Positions 52,621-63,067 of a DNA stretch of 64,000 bases are shown here, one piece after another. Made by a program: the position numbers and the translations under genes. Numbering within the stretch: the first letter of the stretch is position 1; each line of letters begins with the position of its first letter. The notes below the pieces were generated by a model that did not search any database, had not been told where the DNA came from, and saw nothing but the letters and a program-made list of their open reading frames with translations. The stretch is from Mesorhizobium sp. DCY119 (GTDB lineage Bacteria > Pseudomonadota > Alphaproteobacteria > Rhizobiales > Rhizobiaceae): NCBI RefSeq assembly GCF_003590645.1, contig NZ_CP031834.1, positions 3,410,501-3,474,500 of the forward strand, in the 5' to 3' direction.

Positions 52621-54073
52621 GCACGCCGTAGCCTGAGGCCCATGACTGGTTGATTTCGTTGGAGGGCGAGCCCATCGCCGTGCCGGCAATGTCGAGATGC
52701 GCCCAGGGCGTGTCCTTGACGAAGCGCTGGAGGAACTGCGCAGCGGTGATCGAGCCGCCGAAGCGGCCGCCGATGTTCTTCATGTCGGCGTTCTTGGAAT
52801 CGATCAGCTTGTCGTATTCGGCGCCTAGCGGCATGCGCCACAGCTTTTCCTGCGTCGTCAGGCCCGCAGTGGTCAATCGCTCGGCAAGCTCGTCATTGTT
52901 GGAGAACAGGCCGGCATGGCTCTGGCCGAGCGCGACCATGATGGCGCCGGTCAAGGTCGCCAGATTGACCATGAATTTCGGCTCGAAACGGTCGTTGCAA
53001 TACCAGAGCGCATCGGCCAGCACGAGGCGGCCTTCCGCGTCGGTGTTCAGCACCTCGATGGTCTGGCCCGACATGGAAGTTACGATGTCGCCGGGGCGCT
53101 GCGCATTGCCGTCGACCATGTTTTCGACGCAACCGATGATGCCGACGGCGTTCACCTTGGCCTTGCGTGCGGCCAGCGTGCGCATCAGGCCGGTGACGGC
53201 GGCAGCGCCGCCCATGTCGCCCTTCATGTCTTCCATGCCGGCGGCCGGCTTGATCGACACGCCGCCCGAATCGAACACCACGCCCTTGCCGACAAAGGCG
53301 ACCGGCTTGTCCTTGGCCTTGCCACCGTTCCACTGCATCACGACCAGGCGCGGCGGGCGCACGGAGCCTTGCGCCACGCCGAGCAGCGCGCCCATGCCGA
53401 GCTTCTTCATTTCCTTCTCGGTCAGCACCTCGACCTTCACGCCGAGCTTTTCCAGTTCCTTGGCATGAGCCGCGAATTCGACCGGCCCCAGCACATTGGC
53501 CGGCTCGTTGACGAGGTCGCGCGCCAGTATCACGCCATCGACGACGGCCTGCGCGTCGGCGAATGCCTTCTTTGCGGCTGCCGGATCGGCGCAATGGATG
53601 GTGATCTTCGCCGGCTTGGCGGCGGGCTTGCCTTCGGCATCGTCCTTCTTCGTCTTGTATTTGTCGAACCCATAGGATCTCAGCAGGATACCGCCAGCAA
53701 TGCTCGCCACTTGCGCCCCGCCAACAGCGGTTTCGGGCAGGTCGGCAACCACCGCGATCTCGGATGCCTTGCGCAATTGCGCGGCAATCGTGCCGCCGAG
53801 CCTGAACCATGAATAATCAGTGAGGTCAGCCGCCTTGCCCGTGCCGACCGCCACCACGCGGTCGAGCGGCGAGCCCTCAGGTGCCAGAACCTCGACGGTT
53901 GCACCGAATTTTCCGGAGAAATCGGCTACCGGAAAGGCCCGATCGAACGCCTTGCCCGGATCCCAGGCCCTGGCCGCATCGCTCATCGCGCCGCCGTCGG
54001 CGGCAAGTACGATCGCACTGCCCTTCTTTGGGGCGACGAATTTGGCAAAGCTGATTATGGGCATGGAAGTCAT
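52580..54073 (-). CDS. pepA: Leucyl aminopeptidase (M17)
   Basis: 497-aa cytosolic metalloaminopeptidase. The catalytic C-terminal domain has [33 protein letters not shown], and the signature NTDAEGRL with Asp and Glu metal ligands, then [16 protein letters not shown]. The N-terminal domain ([23 protein letters not shown]) is less conserved. Start 54073 (MTSMPIISF) or 54064 (MPIISF) cannot be resolved; no clear ribosome site. It is divergent from lptF across about 400 bp, the typical arrangement in this order, with holC normally downstream. Confidence 0.96.
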   Translation of the reverse strand: MTSMPIISFAKFVAPKKGSAIVLAADGGAMSDAARAWDPGKAFDRAFPVADFSGKFGATVEVLAPEGSPLDRVVAVGTGKAADLTDYSWFRLGGTIAAQLRKASEIAVVADLPETAVGGAQVASIAGGILLRSYGFDKYKTKKDDAEGKPAAKPAKITIHCADPAAAKKAFADAQAVVDGVILARDLVNEPANVLGPVEFAAHAKELEKLGVKVEVLTEKEMKKLGMGALLGVAQGSVRPPRLVVMQWNGGKAKDKPVAFVGKGVVFDSGGVSIKPAAGMEDMKGDMGGAAAVTGLMRTLAARKAKVNAVGIIGCVENMVDGNAQRPGDIVTSMSGQTIEVLNTDAEGRLVLADALWYCNDRFEPKFMVNLATLTGAIMVALGQSHAGLFSNNDELAERLTTAGLTTQEKLWRMPLGAEYDKLIDSKNADMKNIGGRFGGSITAAQFLQRFVKDTPWAHLDIAGTAMGSPSNEINQSWASGYGVRLLDQLVRDAYEA

Positions 54074-54470
54074 GAAGGGGTCTGCTTTCGTAAGGAGTGC
54101 GGATGTCGGATAGGCGATATTCCAGAATACCAAGGCCCGACATTTCGCGGTTTTGTCTCATTTAGCAAGGCGCAACCGGCGCCGTTCAACTTTTTGCGAC
54201 ATTGCCTGCACAAGGCTGTATGGCGTCGATCAACGCCTTTTTGCCTGCTAAAGAACGCCACCGATTCGCCGTTAACATCCGATTAACCAGCTTTCTTGGC
54301 TGTTTCTTAGCCACTCCCAGACGAGACTCCACCATGCCGGGAAACCGAGACGGGACGGGAACCAGATCGAACCGGTTGTGCAGCCACGATGCCGCGGATA
54401 GCTTGTATTCGGGCGTCGGCGTCGGCACATGCCGCTATGAGAAGACCACAACAATGGAATTTGGCGGCGA
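54074..54470. other. Divergent pepA/lptF intergenic region
   Basis: 397 bp. On the plus strand TTGCGA with a 17-bp spacer to TGTATG, starting about 54195, is the best but weak promoter candidate for lptF. A 90-codon frame (54202-54474) has no recognisable protein and overlaps lptF; I see no gene. Confidence 0.45.
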
Positions 54471-55667
54471 ATGAAGGTCGTTGAACGATACATAATGCGA
54501 CGTACGTTCGAGATGTTCATGGCAGCCCTGCTGTGGACATTGGCGATCGTATGGACGACGCAGGTTCTCGCCCGTATCGACCTCGTCACCGACAGCGGCC
54601 AGTCGGCCCTCACCTTCTTCGAGATTGCAACGCTTATCCTGCCGTCGATTATCCCCATCGTCGTGCCTTTCGCGATCATCATCGCGGTGGCGCAGACCCT
54701 GAGCACGATGAACAGCGATTCCGAACTGGTGGTGATCAGCGCTGCCGGAAGTTCGCGTTCGACGATAACGCGCCCGATCATCATCCTCGCTGCTCTTGCC
54801 AGCGTCTTCGCCTTCGCCGTCGACAACGGCATCGACCCCTATGCCCGCGAGCGCGGCCGTGAACTGGTGGCTGCGGCGCGCGCCGACCTCCTGTCCCTGG
54901 TCATCCAGGAAGGCACGTTCCGCAAGGTCGATGACGGCCTGTTCGTGCAGGTCGGCGAGAGGCTTCCCGACGGGCGGCTAGGAGGCATCTTCGTTGCCGA
55001 TTCGCGCCAGCCGAATGTCGATCTGGTCTACTACGCCAAGAAGGGCGCGGTCGTTCAGCAGGACGGCAAGAGCATGCTCGTCATGAACGACGGCGTGGTT
55101 CACCGGAAGACGCCCGCGGGCGACGTCTCCGTCATTCGCTTCACCTCCTATGCCTTTGATCTTTCAGCATTTTCAGCGGCAGCAAGTGAAGTGACGATGT
55201 ATCCCAAGGACCGCACGCTGCCCTATCTGTTCAACCCCAATCCCAATGACAAGATCTACCAGAACAGCCCGCAGCAGTTCCGCGCCGAGATCCATCGCCG
55301 CTTCACCGAATCCTTCTACGCGCTTGTCTTCGCGCTGATCGCGCTGGCGGTTGCAGGCGACGCGCGTTCGCACCGTGAAAGCCGCATCCATCCTCTGATG
55401 ACGGCGGTGACGATCGCGCTTTTCGTTCGCTGGCTCGGCTTTTTCGTGACCCAGCAGTCGCAGTCCAATCCGCTGTTCAGCCCGCTTGTCTACGCCGTGC
55501 CGATCATAACGTCCCTCGTGGCAATCGGCTTTATCAGAAGCAACAGAACGATGGAGCTTCCGATCACCTGGGCCGAGCGTCTTTCAGACTTTGCATCGCA
55601 ATCCGGTGACCGCATGTCCATCTTCTGGCTCCGCCTTAAAGGTCGTTTGGCCGGAGGGTCCGCATAA
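54471..55667 (+). CDS. lptF: LPS export ABC transporter permease LptF
   Basis: 398-aa inner-membrane permease that with LptG and the LptB ATPases extracts LPS. N-terminal helices (MRRTFEMFMAALLWTLAIVWTTQVL), three further TM segments, a large periplasmic beta-jellyroll (residues about 130-260) that contacts LptC/LptA, and a C-terminal TM bundle. YxMRR at the beginning is typical. The stop overlaps the lptG ATG (TAATG). First gene of a seven-gene run ending with an ASCH protein gene. Confidence 0.96.
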   Translation: MKVVERYIMRRTFEMFMAALLWTLAIVWTTQVLARIDLVTDSGQSALTFFEIATLILPSIIPIVVPFAIIIAVAQTLSTMNSDSELVVISAAGSSRSTITRPIIILAALASVFAFAVDNGIDPYARERGRELVAAARADLLSLVIQEGTFRKVDDGLFVQVGERLPDGRLGGIFVADSRQPNVDLVYYAKKGAVVQQDGKSMLVMNDGVVHRKTPAGDVSVIRFTSYAFDLSAFSAAASEVTMYPKDRTLPYLFNPNPNDKIYQNSPQQFRAEIHRRFTESFYALVFALIALAVAGDARSHRESRIHPLMTAVTIALFVRWLGFFVTQQSQSNPLFSPLVYAVPIITSLVAIGFIRSNRTMELPITWAERLSDFASQSGDRMSIFWLRLKGRLAGGSA

Positions 55668-56752
55668 TGGGCTGGACGCTGGGACGCTACTTCTTCAGCC
55701 GCTATGCCGTGATAACCATGTGGTTTTTTCTCGGCATTTATGCGCTGGTCTTCCTCATCGACTTCACGGAATTTTCCAGCCGCGTTTCCGGCCTGCCCAA
55801 TTTCACGTTCTTTACCGCGCTTTCGGTTTCGGCACTCCGCGTGCCGATGATCATGATGCAGACCGTGCCTTTCGTGGCGCTCTTTGCCGCCATGGCGACG
55901 CTGATTTCGCTCAATCGCAAGTATGAGCTGGTGATCGCGCGGGCGGCGGGCATTTCGGCCTGGCAGTTCCTGCTGCCGGCATGCATCGGCGCGCTTCTGT
56001 TCGGCATCCTCACCGTCGGCGTCCTGAACCCCTTCGCGGCTTACGGTCTGTCGCGATCCGAATTCATCGAGACCAACCTGCGTTCCGGCGCCTCAAACGA
56101 GGTTTCGGCCTTTGCCGCTCCGTGGATCCACCAGAAGACCGGTGACAGCGACACGATCATCGGCGCGCGAGCGATTCTCAACCAGGGACTGGAACTCTCG
56201 GACGCCGTTTTCTTCGAACTCGACAAGAACGGCGAGATCGTCGAGCGCAAGGACGCCCAGCGCGCTTTCCTGCGCGACGGCTACTGGGAATTGCAGAACG
56301 TCAAGCGCTTCCGCGAAGGCATTCGCCTGGAAACGCTGGAGACCGATCGTGTGCCGACGAATCTCAAGCCGGAGTTCGTTCAGGAACGGCTCGCCAGGCC
56401 CGAAACGATCCCGTTTTATGAGCTTCCGGGCAAGATCAAGGTGGCCCAATCCTTCGGCCTCAGGGCCAACGCTTTTGCCATGCAATTCCATTCGCTTATG
56501 GCCATGCCGCTACTTCTTGTCGCGATGACTCTCATCGCGGCCACAGTCTCCATGCGTTTTGCAAGGATGGGGCAATCTTCAACGATGATTCTGGGTGGCG
56601 TCGTCGCCGGGTTTCTGCTTTATGTCGTATCGGTTCTGGTCAAAGCGTTTGGGAACGCAGGATTCGTTCCGCCTTTTGTTGCAGCGTGGCTTCCAGTGAT
56701 AGTAGCAATGTTTTTTGGGGTGACCTTCCTGCTATACAGGGAGGATGGTTAG
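55667..56752 (+). CDS. lptG: LPS export ABC transporter permease LptG
   Basis: 361-aa partner of LptF with the same topology: GRYFFSRYAVITMWFFLGIYALVFLIDFTEF, ATLISLNRKYELVIARAAGIS (coupling-helix region that docks on LptB), periplasmic domain, then FHSLMAMPLLLVAMTLIAATVSMRFARMG. One-base overlap with lptF; lptD follows with no gap. Confidence 0.96.
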   Translation: MGWTLGRYFFSRYAVITMWFFLGIYALVFLIDFTEFSSRVSGLPNFTFFTALSVSALRVPMIMMQTVPFVALFAAMATLISLNRKYELVIARAAGISAWQFLLPACIGALLFGILTVGVLNPFAAYGLSRSEFIETNLRSGASNEVSAFAAPWIHQKTGDSDTIIGARAILNQGLELSDAVFFELDKNGEIVERKDAQRAFLRDGYWELQNVKRFREGIRLETLETDRVPTNLKPEFVQERLARPETIPFYELPGKIKVAQSFGLRANAFAMQFHSLMAMPLLLVAMTLIAATVSMRFARMGQSSTMILGGVVAGFLLYVVSVLVKAFGNAGFVPPFVAAWLPVIVAMFFGVTFLLYREDG

Positions 56753-59155
56753 GTGGGGGTCGCGGTGATTTCAGCGCGCAAATCGGTGACGTTGACGCGC
56801 CTTTATGGTGCGACGGCGCTTGCCTGTCTGTTCGCCTATGCCCTGCCCGCCGCGCCAGCCTTCGCGCAGGACGTCCAGAGCCTCAAGCCAGACATTCCAG
56901 CCGGCTCGCAGATGCTGATGGAAGCCGACACCCTGGTCTACGACAATGACGCCAACACGGTGACCGCCGTCGGCGGCGTGCAGATCGATTACGGCGGCAA
57001 CCGGCTCGTCGCGCAGCGCGTCGCCTATGATCGCAAGAGCTCGCGCCTGGTCGCCAGCGGCAATGTCCAGGTCGTCAATAGCGACGGCACCAAGATGTAT
57101 TCCGAAGAGATCGACGTTACCGACGATTTCGCCGACGGTTTCATCAATGCCCTGCGCGTCGAAACCGTCGACAAGACCTATTTCGCCGCTGAGAGCGGCG
57201 AGCGAAAATCAGGCACGCTGACGACCTTCAACAATGGCGTCTATACCGCTTGCGCACCTTGCGAGGAAAAGCCCGACAAAGCGCCGATCTGGCGCATCAA
57301 GGCGCAGAAGATCATCTGGAACGGCAAGACCAAGGTCGTCCGCTTCGAGAAGTCGAAATTCGAGTTCTTCGGCTTTCCCATTGCCTATCTGCCGGCTTTC
57401 GAGATCGCCGACCCTACGGTTAAGCGCAAGAGCGGCTTCCTGATCCCGAGCATAAGCCAGAAGTCCGAACTCGGCTTTGGCCTTTCCATCCCCTATTATT
57501 TCGCGCTGTCGCCGACCTACGATCTCACGATCACCGGAACCGGCTACACCAAGCAGGGCTTTCTCGGCCAGGCCGAATGGAACCAGCGTTTCAACAACGG
57601 CCAGTACAGCCTGAAGATCGCCGGCATCCGCCAGAATGATCCGGATGCGTTGAGGGACAACGGCAGGTATACCGTCGACTCAGGCCCCAACGGTGATCCG
57701 AACAAGTTCCGCGGCATGGTCGGCACGAATGGCCATTTCGACATCAATCCGCGCTGGGCGTTCGGCTGGGATATTCTTGCGCAGACCGACAAGAATTTTG
57801 CCCGCACATATTCGATCGACGGCTACAACCAGTATGTCCGCCGCAACGAAATCTACCTGACCGGTCTGAGCGGCCGTAACTACTTCGATCTCCGGGCGAT
57901 GAAATTCGACATCCAGGAGGATTATCTCGACACGTCCAGCTCAGCACGAGACGCGAAAGAAGCGTGGGCCCTGCCCTCGCTGGACTACTCCTACACGCCC
58001 GACGAACCTGTGTTCGGCGGCGAGTTGAATTTCGACGTCAATGCGCGCTCGATCTACCGCTCGGAGCTTGATGCCCGCTTGGCCACGCCGTTCGTTCGCG
58101 GCATCGACGGCAATTCAACCAGACTGACGGCGGAAGCCGAATGGAAGCGCAACTTCGTTACGGATGGCGGCCTCGTGGTCACCCCGCTGCTCGCGTTCCA
58201 GATGGATGGCACGTCGGTCAACCAGACGTCGGCCTCCGCCGCCGCAATCGAGGCCATGGCAGCTAACCCGAACATCGGTGTAGAGGCCGATGTCCGCTCC
58301 GCCTATTATCGCGCGATGGCCACGGCCGGCCTCGAACTGCGTTGGCCGGTTCTGTTCTCGTTCAGCAGCGGCTCGCATATTCTCGAGCCCATGGCGCAGG
58401 TCTTTGCCCGTCCCGACGAGCCCTATGCCGATACGCTCGGCATTCCCAACGAGGACGCGCAGAGCTTCGTCTTCGACGCGACGACGCTGTTCGAACGCGA
58501 CAAGTTTTCGGGTTACGACCGCATAGAGGGTGGCACGCGCGCCAATGTCGGCATGCGTTATTCCGGCAGCTTCAACAATGGCTGGACGACGAACGCCCTG
58601 TTCGGCCAATCCTACCAGCTTGCCGGGCGCAACTCGTTCGACTCGCCGGACCTGGTCAATGTCGGCGCCTATTCCGGTCTCGAGACGACCGACTCCGATT
58701 TCGTCGGCCTCGTCGGCTTCGCGACGCCGTTCGGTTTGTCGTCGTCGGTGAGCGCACGGTTGGACGAGCAGACCGCGGAAGTGCGACGCGCCGAACTCAA
58801 GGCCGGCTATAACACAAGCGCATTGTCGCTGACGGCCCAGTACGCCTTCATCCAGGCGCAGCCTCTCTATGGCTTCGCCAACGACCGCAGGGAAGTCACG
58901 CTTGGAGCCTCGGTTCGCTTCCACGAGAACTGGCGCACCTTCGGTTCGGGAACGTATGATTTTGAATCGGGTGTCGTAACGCGCGACGCAGTCGGTTTCG
59001 CCTATGACGACGAATGCTTCACATACGCGATGACGATGAGCCAAAAACGCGATCCGTTGAAGGTACAGGAGGACGAACGGACCTTCGGCTTCAACATCTC
59101 CTTCCGTACCCTCGGTGATTTTGGCTCGACAACAAGCCAATTCGGGCAGCAGTAA
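56753..59155 (+). CDS. lptD: LPS-assembly protein LptD
   Basis: 800-aa outer-membrane LPS insertase. A signal peptide ends at about residue 39 (ALPAAPAFAQ), followed by the periplasmic OstA/LptA-like domain (MLMEADTLVYDNDANTVTAVGGVQIDYGG; VASGNVQVVNSDGTKMYSEEIDVTDDF) and the C-terminal beta-barrel. Cys pairs CAPC in the N domain and one near the C-terminus (YDDECFTYAMT) could form the inter-domain disulphide. GTG start at 56753 directly abuts the lptG TAG. Partner LptE is not in the window. Confidence 0.95.
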   Translation: MGVAVISARKSVTLTRLYGATALACLFAYALPAAPAFAQDVQSLKPDIPAGSQMLMEADTLVYDNDANTVTAVGGVQIDYGGNRLVAQRVAYDRKSSRLVASGNVQVVNSDGTKMYSEEIDVTDDFADGFINALRVETVDKTYFAAESGERKSGTLTTFNNGVYTACAPCEEKPDKAPIWRIKAQKIIWNGKTKVVRFEKSKFEFFGFPIAYLPAFEIADPTVKRKSGFLIPSISQKSELGFGLSIPYYFALSPTYDLTITGTGYTKQGFLGQAEWNQRFNNGQYSLKIAGIRQNDPDALRDNGRYTVDSGPNGDPNKFRGMVGTNGHFDINPRWAFGWDILAQTDKNFARTYSIDGYNQYVRRNEIYLTGLSGRNYFDLRAMKFDIQEDYLDTSSSARDAKEAWALPSLDYSYTPDEPVFGGELNFDVNARSIYRSELDARLATPFVRGIDGNSTRLTAEAEWKRNFVTDGGLVVTPLLAFQMDGTSVNQTSASAAAIEAMAANPNIGVEADVRSAYYRAMATAGLELRWPVLFSFSSGSHILEPMAQVFARPDEPYADTLGIPNEDAQSFVFDATTLFERDKFSGYDRIEGGTRANVGMRYSGSFNNGWTTNALFGQSYQLAGRNSFDSPDLVNVGAYSGLETTDSDFVGLVGFATPFGLSSSVSARLDEQTAEVRRAELKAGYNTSALSLTAQYAFIQAQPLYGFANDRREVTLGASVRFHENWRTFGSGTYDFESGVVTRDAVGFAYDDECFTYAMTMSQKRDPLKVQEDERTFGFNISFRTLGDFGSTTSQFGQQ

Positions 59156-59250
59156 GCGCTACGGCTCAAAGGTCATCGTTTCGCCGCATAGGGTGGGCAT
59201 CCAAAACCATGACTATTCAGCAAGAAAATCGAGCACGGAGATCGAACGGC

Positions 59251-60189
59251 ATGACTTCGATCAGGAAGTATCTTCTTTCCACCGGATTGGCGTTATTTGT
59301 GGCGCTAGGCTCGGCACCTTTGACGATGGCCGTTCAGCCGGCCCAGGCCAGCGAGATCAAATACGTCGTCAATAACGTGCCGATCACCACCTACGATATT
59401 CAGCGGCGCGCGGCATTCATGAAGCTGCAGCACCGCAAGGGCAATCTCAACAAGCTCGCTGCGGACGAGATGATCGACCAGACGCTGCGCACGGCGGAAA
59501 TGAAGCGCCTCGGCATCAAGGTCTCGGATCAGCAGATCGAAGACGCTTTCAATCGCTTTGCTAGCTCCAACAAGATGAAGCCCTCGCAGCTCACCGGCGT
59601 GCTTCAGCAGGCCGGTGTGACGGCAGAGCATTTCAAGCAGTTCATCGGCACCCAGATGGGCTGGAACCAGGCGCTTTCGGCGCGATTCCGCTCGCAGGGC
59701 GGCAGCATGAGCGAGCAGGACGTCGTCCAGCGCATGCTTCAGCAGGGCGGCAACAAGCCGTCCGCCACCGAATACATGCTTCAGCAGGTCATCTTCGTGG
59801 TGCCCGCAAAGGAGCGCGGCAATATCGGCAAGCGCAAGCGCGAGGCTGAAGCCATGCGTGCCCGCTTCAGCGGCTGCGACAGCACCCGCCAGTTCGCCAA
59901 GGGCCTGCTGGACGTGACCGTGCGCGACCTCGGCCGCGTGCTTGCGCCTGAACTGCCGGCCGAATGGGCCGACCAGATCAAGAAGACGAAGACGGGTGGC
60001 GCGACGGGCGTCCGTGAGACGGAACGCGGCGTCGAATTCATCGGCGTCTGCAGCTCGCGCGAAGTCTCGGACGATCGCGTCGCCAAGATGGTGTTCCAGT
60101 CCGAAGGCTCGAAGGACGACCAGGCTGGAGAGCTCGACAAGAAGTACATCGCCGAATTGCGGAAGAATGCCCGCATCGTCGAGCGCTGA
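59251..60189 (+). CDS. SurA N-terminal domain periplasmic chaperone
   Basis: 312-aa SurA-like protein assisting outer-membrane protein folding. A signal peptide (MTSIRKYLLSTGLALFVALGSAPLTMA) precedes the SurA N domain (IKYVVNNVPITTYDIQRRAAF, AADEMIDQTLRTAEMKRLGIKVSDQQIEDAFNRFA). The region where a parvulin PPIase domain would lie (residues about 170-290) is short and lacks the usual GGxLG/FxxGxxS pattern, so isomerase activity is doubtful. Start 59251 has GGAG nine bases before it; 59209 does not. Six bases before pdxA, after lptD by 95 bp. Confidence 0.88.
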   Translation: MTSIRKYLLSTGLALFVALGSAPLTMAVQPAQASEIKYVVNNVPITTYDIQRRAAFMKLQHRKGNLNKLAADEMIDQTLRTAEMKRLGIKVSDQQIEDAFNRFASSNKMKPSQLTGVLQQAGVTAEHFKQFIGTQMGWNQALSARFRSQGGSMSEQDVVQRMLQQGGNKPSATEYMLQQVIFVVPAKERGNIGKRKREAEAMRARFSGCDSTRQFAKGLLDVTVRDLGRVLAPELPAEWADQIKKTKTGGATGVRETERGVEFIGVCSSREVSDDRVAKMVFQSEGSKDDQAGELDKKYIAELRKNARIVER

Positions 60190-60195
60190 TCCATT

Positions 60196-61224
60196 GTGCC
60201 GCCACGCAATGACGGCCCATTGCTGGCACTCACGGCGGGCGATCCTTCGGGCATAGGCCCCGAGATCGCCATTGCCGCGTGGCAGGCGCGCAACTTGCAC
60301 AGCGTCGCGCCCTTCTACCTCCTGACCGATCCCGCTTTGCTGGCCGCCCGCACGCGGCATCTCGGCATCACCGTCCCGATCCAGGAAACGACGCCGGCAG
60401 ACGCGGCAGCCGTCTTCGCGCGCGCCCTGCCCGTCGTGCCGCTCCAGCCGCGCTTCACGGATACTCCGGGCCTACCTGATGCCGCCAATGCGGCCGGCAT
60501 CGTCGAAGCCATCGACCGCGCGGTCGCCGATGTCCATTCCGGCGTGGCTGCTGCCGTCGTCACCTGCCCCATTGCCAAGAAGCCGCTCTACGATGCCGGC
60601 TTCCGCTTTCCCGGCCACACCGAATATCTCGCCCATCTCGCCGGCCTGAAGGAAGGCCGCGAGATCATCCCCGTCATGATGCTTGCAGGGCCGGATCTGC
60701 GCGCCGTGCCGGTGACGATCCACATTCCGCTGGCCGATGTGCCGGGCGCGCTTACCCGGGCGGCAATCGAAGAAATCTCCCGCATCACGGCGCATGATCT
60801 CGCCGCGCGCTTCGGCATCGCGAAGCCACGTCTCGCCATCTCCGGCCTCAACCCGCATGCCGGCGAAGGCGGCGCCATGGGCGGCGAGGACGAGGCGATC
60901 ATCCGCCCGGCGGTCGAGGCGCTGCGCCGCGCCGGCATCGACGCTTTCGGGCCGCTGCCGGCTGATACGATGTTCCACCCGCGCGCGCGCGCCGGCTATG
61001 ACGCGGCGATCTGCATGTATCACGATCAGGCGCTGATCCCCGCCAAGGCACTGGCCTTCGACGAGACGGTCAACGTCACGCTCGGCCTGCCCTTCATCCG
61101 CACTTCGCCCGACCACGGCACGGCCTTCGACATCGCCGGCAAGGGCATTGCCCGCCCCGACAGCCTCATCGCCGCGCTGACGCTCGCCCGGCTGCTCGCC
61201 GACAATGAAAGCCAAGCCAAATGA
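60196..61224 (+). CDS. pdxA: 4-hydroxythreonine-4-phosphate dehydrogenase
   Basis: 342-aa enzyme of DXP-dependent pyridoxal-phosphate synthesis. [10 protein letters not shown] at the N-terminus, [12 protein letters not shown] (metal His), [22 protein letters not shown] and [43 protein letters not shown] are all family-specific. GTG start 60196. Overlaps rsmA by four bases (ATGA). Confidence 0.97.
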   Translation: MPPRNDGPLLALTAGDPSGIGPEIAIAAWQARNLHSVAPFYLLTDPALLAARTRHLGITVPIQETTPADAAAVFARALPVVPLQPRFTDTPGLPDAANAAGIVEAIDRAVADVHSGVAAAVVTCPIAKKPLYDAGFRFPGHTEYLAHLAGLKEGREIIPVMMLAGPDLRAVPVTIHIPLADVPGALTRAAIEEISRITAHDLAARFGIAKPRLAISGLNPHAGEGGAMGGEDEAIIRPAVEALRRAGIDAFGPLPADTMFHPRARAGYDAAICMYHDQALIPAKALAFDETVNVTLGLPFIRTSPDHGTAFDIAGKGIARPDSLIAALTLARLLADNESQAK

Positions 61225-62057
61225 CGCTCGATGGACTGCCGCCGCTGCGCGATGTCATCGATCGGCATGAGCTTCAGGCCAAGAAGTCGCTCGGCCAGAA
61301 TTTCCTGCTCGACCTCAATCTCACCGGCAAGATCGCCCGCACTGCCGGCGATCTCAGCGCCACGACAGTCATCGAGGTCGGCCCCGGCCCCGGCGGACTG
61401 ACCCGGGCGCTTTTGATGAACGGTGCAAAGCGCGTCATAGCGATCGAGCGCGACGAGCGCTGCCTTGCAGCATTGGCCGAGGTTTCGGCGCATTATCCCG
61501 GCCGGCTGGAAGTGGTTTCAGGCGATGCGCTCAAAACCGATTTTGCGGCACTCGCCAGCGGCGAGCCGGTCAAGATCGTCGCCAACCTGCCCTACAACAT
61601 CGGCACCGAACTGCTCATTCGCTGGCTCACGGTGCCGCAATGGCCGCCCTTCTATTCCTCGATGACGCTGATGTTCCAGCGCGAGGTGGCGCAGCGCATC
61701 GTGGCGGCACCCGACAGCGATGCCTATGGCCGGCTCAGCATTTTGGCCGGCTGGCGCACGCAGGCCAGGATCGCCTTCGACGTGCCGCCGCAGGCTTTCA
61801 AGCCACCGCCGAAGGTCACCTCGTCGGTCGTGCATCTCATCCCGCGCGAGAATCCGCTCCCTGCCGACGTACGCGTGCTGGGGCGTGTCACGGAAGCTGC
61901 CTTCGGCCAGCGCCGCAAGATGCTGCGCCAGAGCCTCAAGGGCATCGAGGGCGCCCGCCTGCTCGAAGCAACCGGGATCGACGGCACACGCCGCGCGGAG
62001 ACGCTGGATATCGCCGAGTTCGTGGCGCTGGCGAATGCCGTGTCGCGCAAGGATTGA
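61221..62057 (+). CDS. rsmA: 16S rRNA (adenine1518/1519-N6,N6)-dimethyltransferase
   Basis: 278-aa KsgA that dimethylates two adenines in helix 45 of 16S rRNA, a late ribosome assembly check. [18 protein letters not shown], the SAM-binding [14 protein letters not shown], and catalytic [14 protein letters not shown] are present, then the C-terminal small domain [15 protein letters not shown]. Coupled to pdxA; the small ASCH gene starts two bases after its stop. Confidence 0.97.
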   Translation: MTLDGLPPLRDVIDRHELQAKKSLGQNFLLDLNLTGKIARTAGDLSATTVIEVGPGPGGLTRALLMNGAKRVIAIERDERCLAALAEVSAHYPGRLEVVSGDALKTDFAALASGEPVKIVANLPYNIGTELLIRWLTVPQWPPFYSSMTLMFQREVAQRIVAAPDSDAYGRLSILAGWRTQARIAFDVPPQAFKPPPKVTSSVVHLIPRENPLPADVRVLGRVTEAAFGQRRKMLRQSLKGIEGARLLEATGIDGTRRAETLDIAEFVALANAVSRKD

Positions 62058-62059
62058 CA

Positions 62060-62401
62060 ATGCAGAGCCTCGGCGTGGTCCCTCGACTTTTCCCGCTTGT
62101 CGAGACCGGGCAGAAAACCAGCACAATCCGCTGGCGCGAAACCCGGATCGAACCGGGCTACATGCGCTATGTCTGCGACGGTGACGCCGCGAAGACAGCA
62201 ATCGTCTGGGTCACTCGCTGCACCGACCTGCCGCTATCCGAGGCGGCGGCCTTTGTCGGGCGCGAGGCGGAATGGCCGAAGGATGTCATGCTGGAAGGCA
62301 TGCGCGAGCACTATCCGGAAATAGAATGGACGGACATCGTCCAGATCATCGAGCACCTGACGCCCGCCGAAACAGCCAGGCGTCCGGATTTCCCGGCCTG
62401 A
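62060..62401 (+). CDS. ASCH-like domain protein
   Basis: 113-aa protein that resembles ASCH-fold domains (RNA-binding or nucleoside-deaminase-like): KTSTIRWRETRIEPGYMRYVCDGDAAKTAIVWVTRCTDLPLSE, then EWPKDVMLEGMREHYPEIEWTDIVQIIEHL. ATG at 62060 lies two bases after the rsmA stop, so the gene is almost surely co-expressed with rsmA. Function unknown; the link with rRNA methylation is suggestive only. Convergent with gmk, 15 bp apart. Confidence 0.72.
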   Translation: MQSLGVVPRLFPLVETGQKTSTIRWRETRIEPGYMRYVCDGDAAKTAIVWVTRCTDLPLSEAAAFVGREAEWPKDVMLEGMREHYPEIEWTDIVQIIEHLTPAETARRPDFPA

Positions 62402-62416
62402 CTTCGGCTGGGAAAA

Positions 62417-63061
62417 CTACAATTTCTCGTCCAGCAAGCCTGAGATGAAATCGAACAGGCCGGGCCGGCGGTCGCGGCGCAGGCGCTCGGCTGCAACGAT
62501 CGCTCTGACCTCGGCGTAAGCCTGGTTCAGGTCGTGATTGACGACGACGAAATCATATTCCTTCCAATGCTCGATCTCTTCGCGTGCATTCTGCAGGCGC
62601 TTTTCGATCGCCGCGTCGGCGTCCTCGGCGCGGCGCTTCAGCCGTGCCTTCAGTTCCGCCATCGACGGCGGCAGGATGAAGATCGAGACGATGTCGACCC
62701 GCATCTTGTCCTTGAGCTGAAGCGCGCCCTGCCAGTCGATGTCGAAAAGCATGTCGCGGCCTTCCGCCATCGCCGCCTCGACCGGCTCGCGTGGCGTGGC
62801 GTAATAGTTGCCGTGCACCTCGGCCCATTCGAGCAGCGCATCGGAATCGCGCAGGCGCTCGAAATCACGCTGCGTCACGAAATGGTAGTGCACGCCGTCG
62901 ATCTCGCTGCCGCGGCGCGGACGTGTCGTGACGCTGACCGACAGGCTAAGTGCCGGGTCTTTCTCCAGCAGATTGCGCGCAATGGTCGACTTTCCGGCCC
63001 CGGAAGGGGACGACAGCACCAGCATGAGGCCACGGCGGCGAATATTGGTCTCAGCGGCCAT
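62417..63061 (-). CDS. gmk: Guanylate kinase
   Basis: 214-aa GMP kinase of the purine salvage/dGTP route. [19 protein letters not shown] (P-loop), [21 protein letters not shown] (GMP-binding), and [21 protein letters not shown] are all diagnostic. Six bases after the yicC stop; the two form an operon typical of proteobacteria. Confidence 0.97.
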   Translation of the reverse strand: MAAETNIRRRGLMLVLSSPSGAGKSTIARNLLEKDPALSLSVSVTTRPRRGSEIDGVHYHFVTQRDFERLRDSDALLEWAEVHGNYYATPREPVEAAMAEGRDMLFDIDWQGALQLKDKMRVDIVSIFILPPSMAELKARLKRRAEDADAAIEKRLQNAREEIEHWKEYDFVVVNHDLNQAYAEVRAIVAAERLRRDRRPGLFDFISGLLDEKL

Positions 63062-63067
63062 AGGCCA

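Noticed and set aside
54202..54474. 90-codon plus-strand ORF upstream of lptF
   Set aside because: No recognisable protein and no ribosome site; overlaps the lptF start; the region is better read as promoter and leader.
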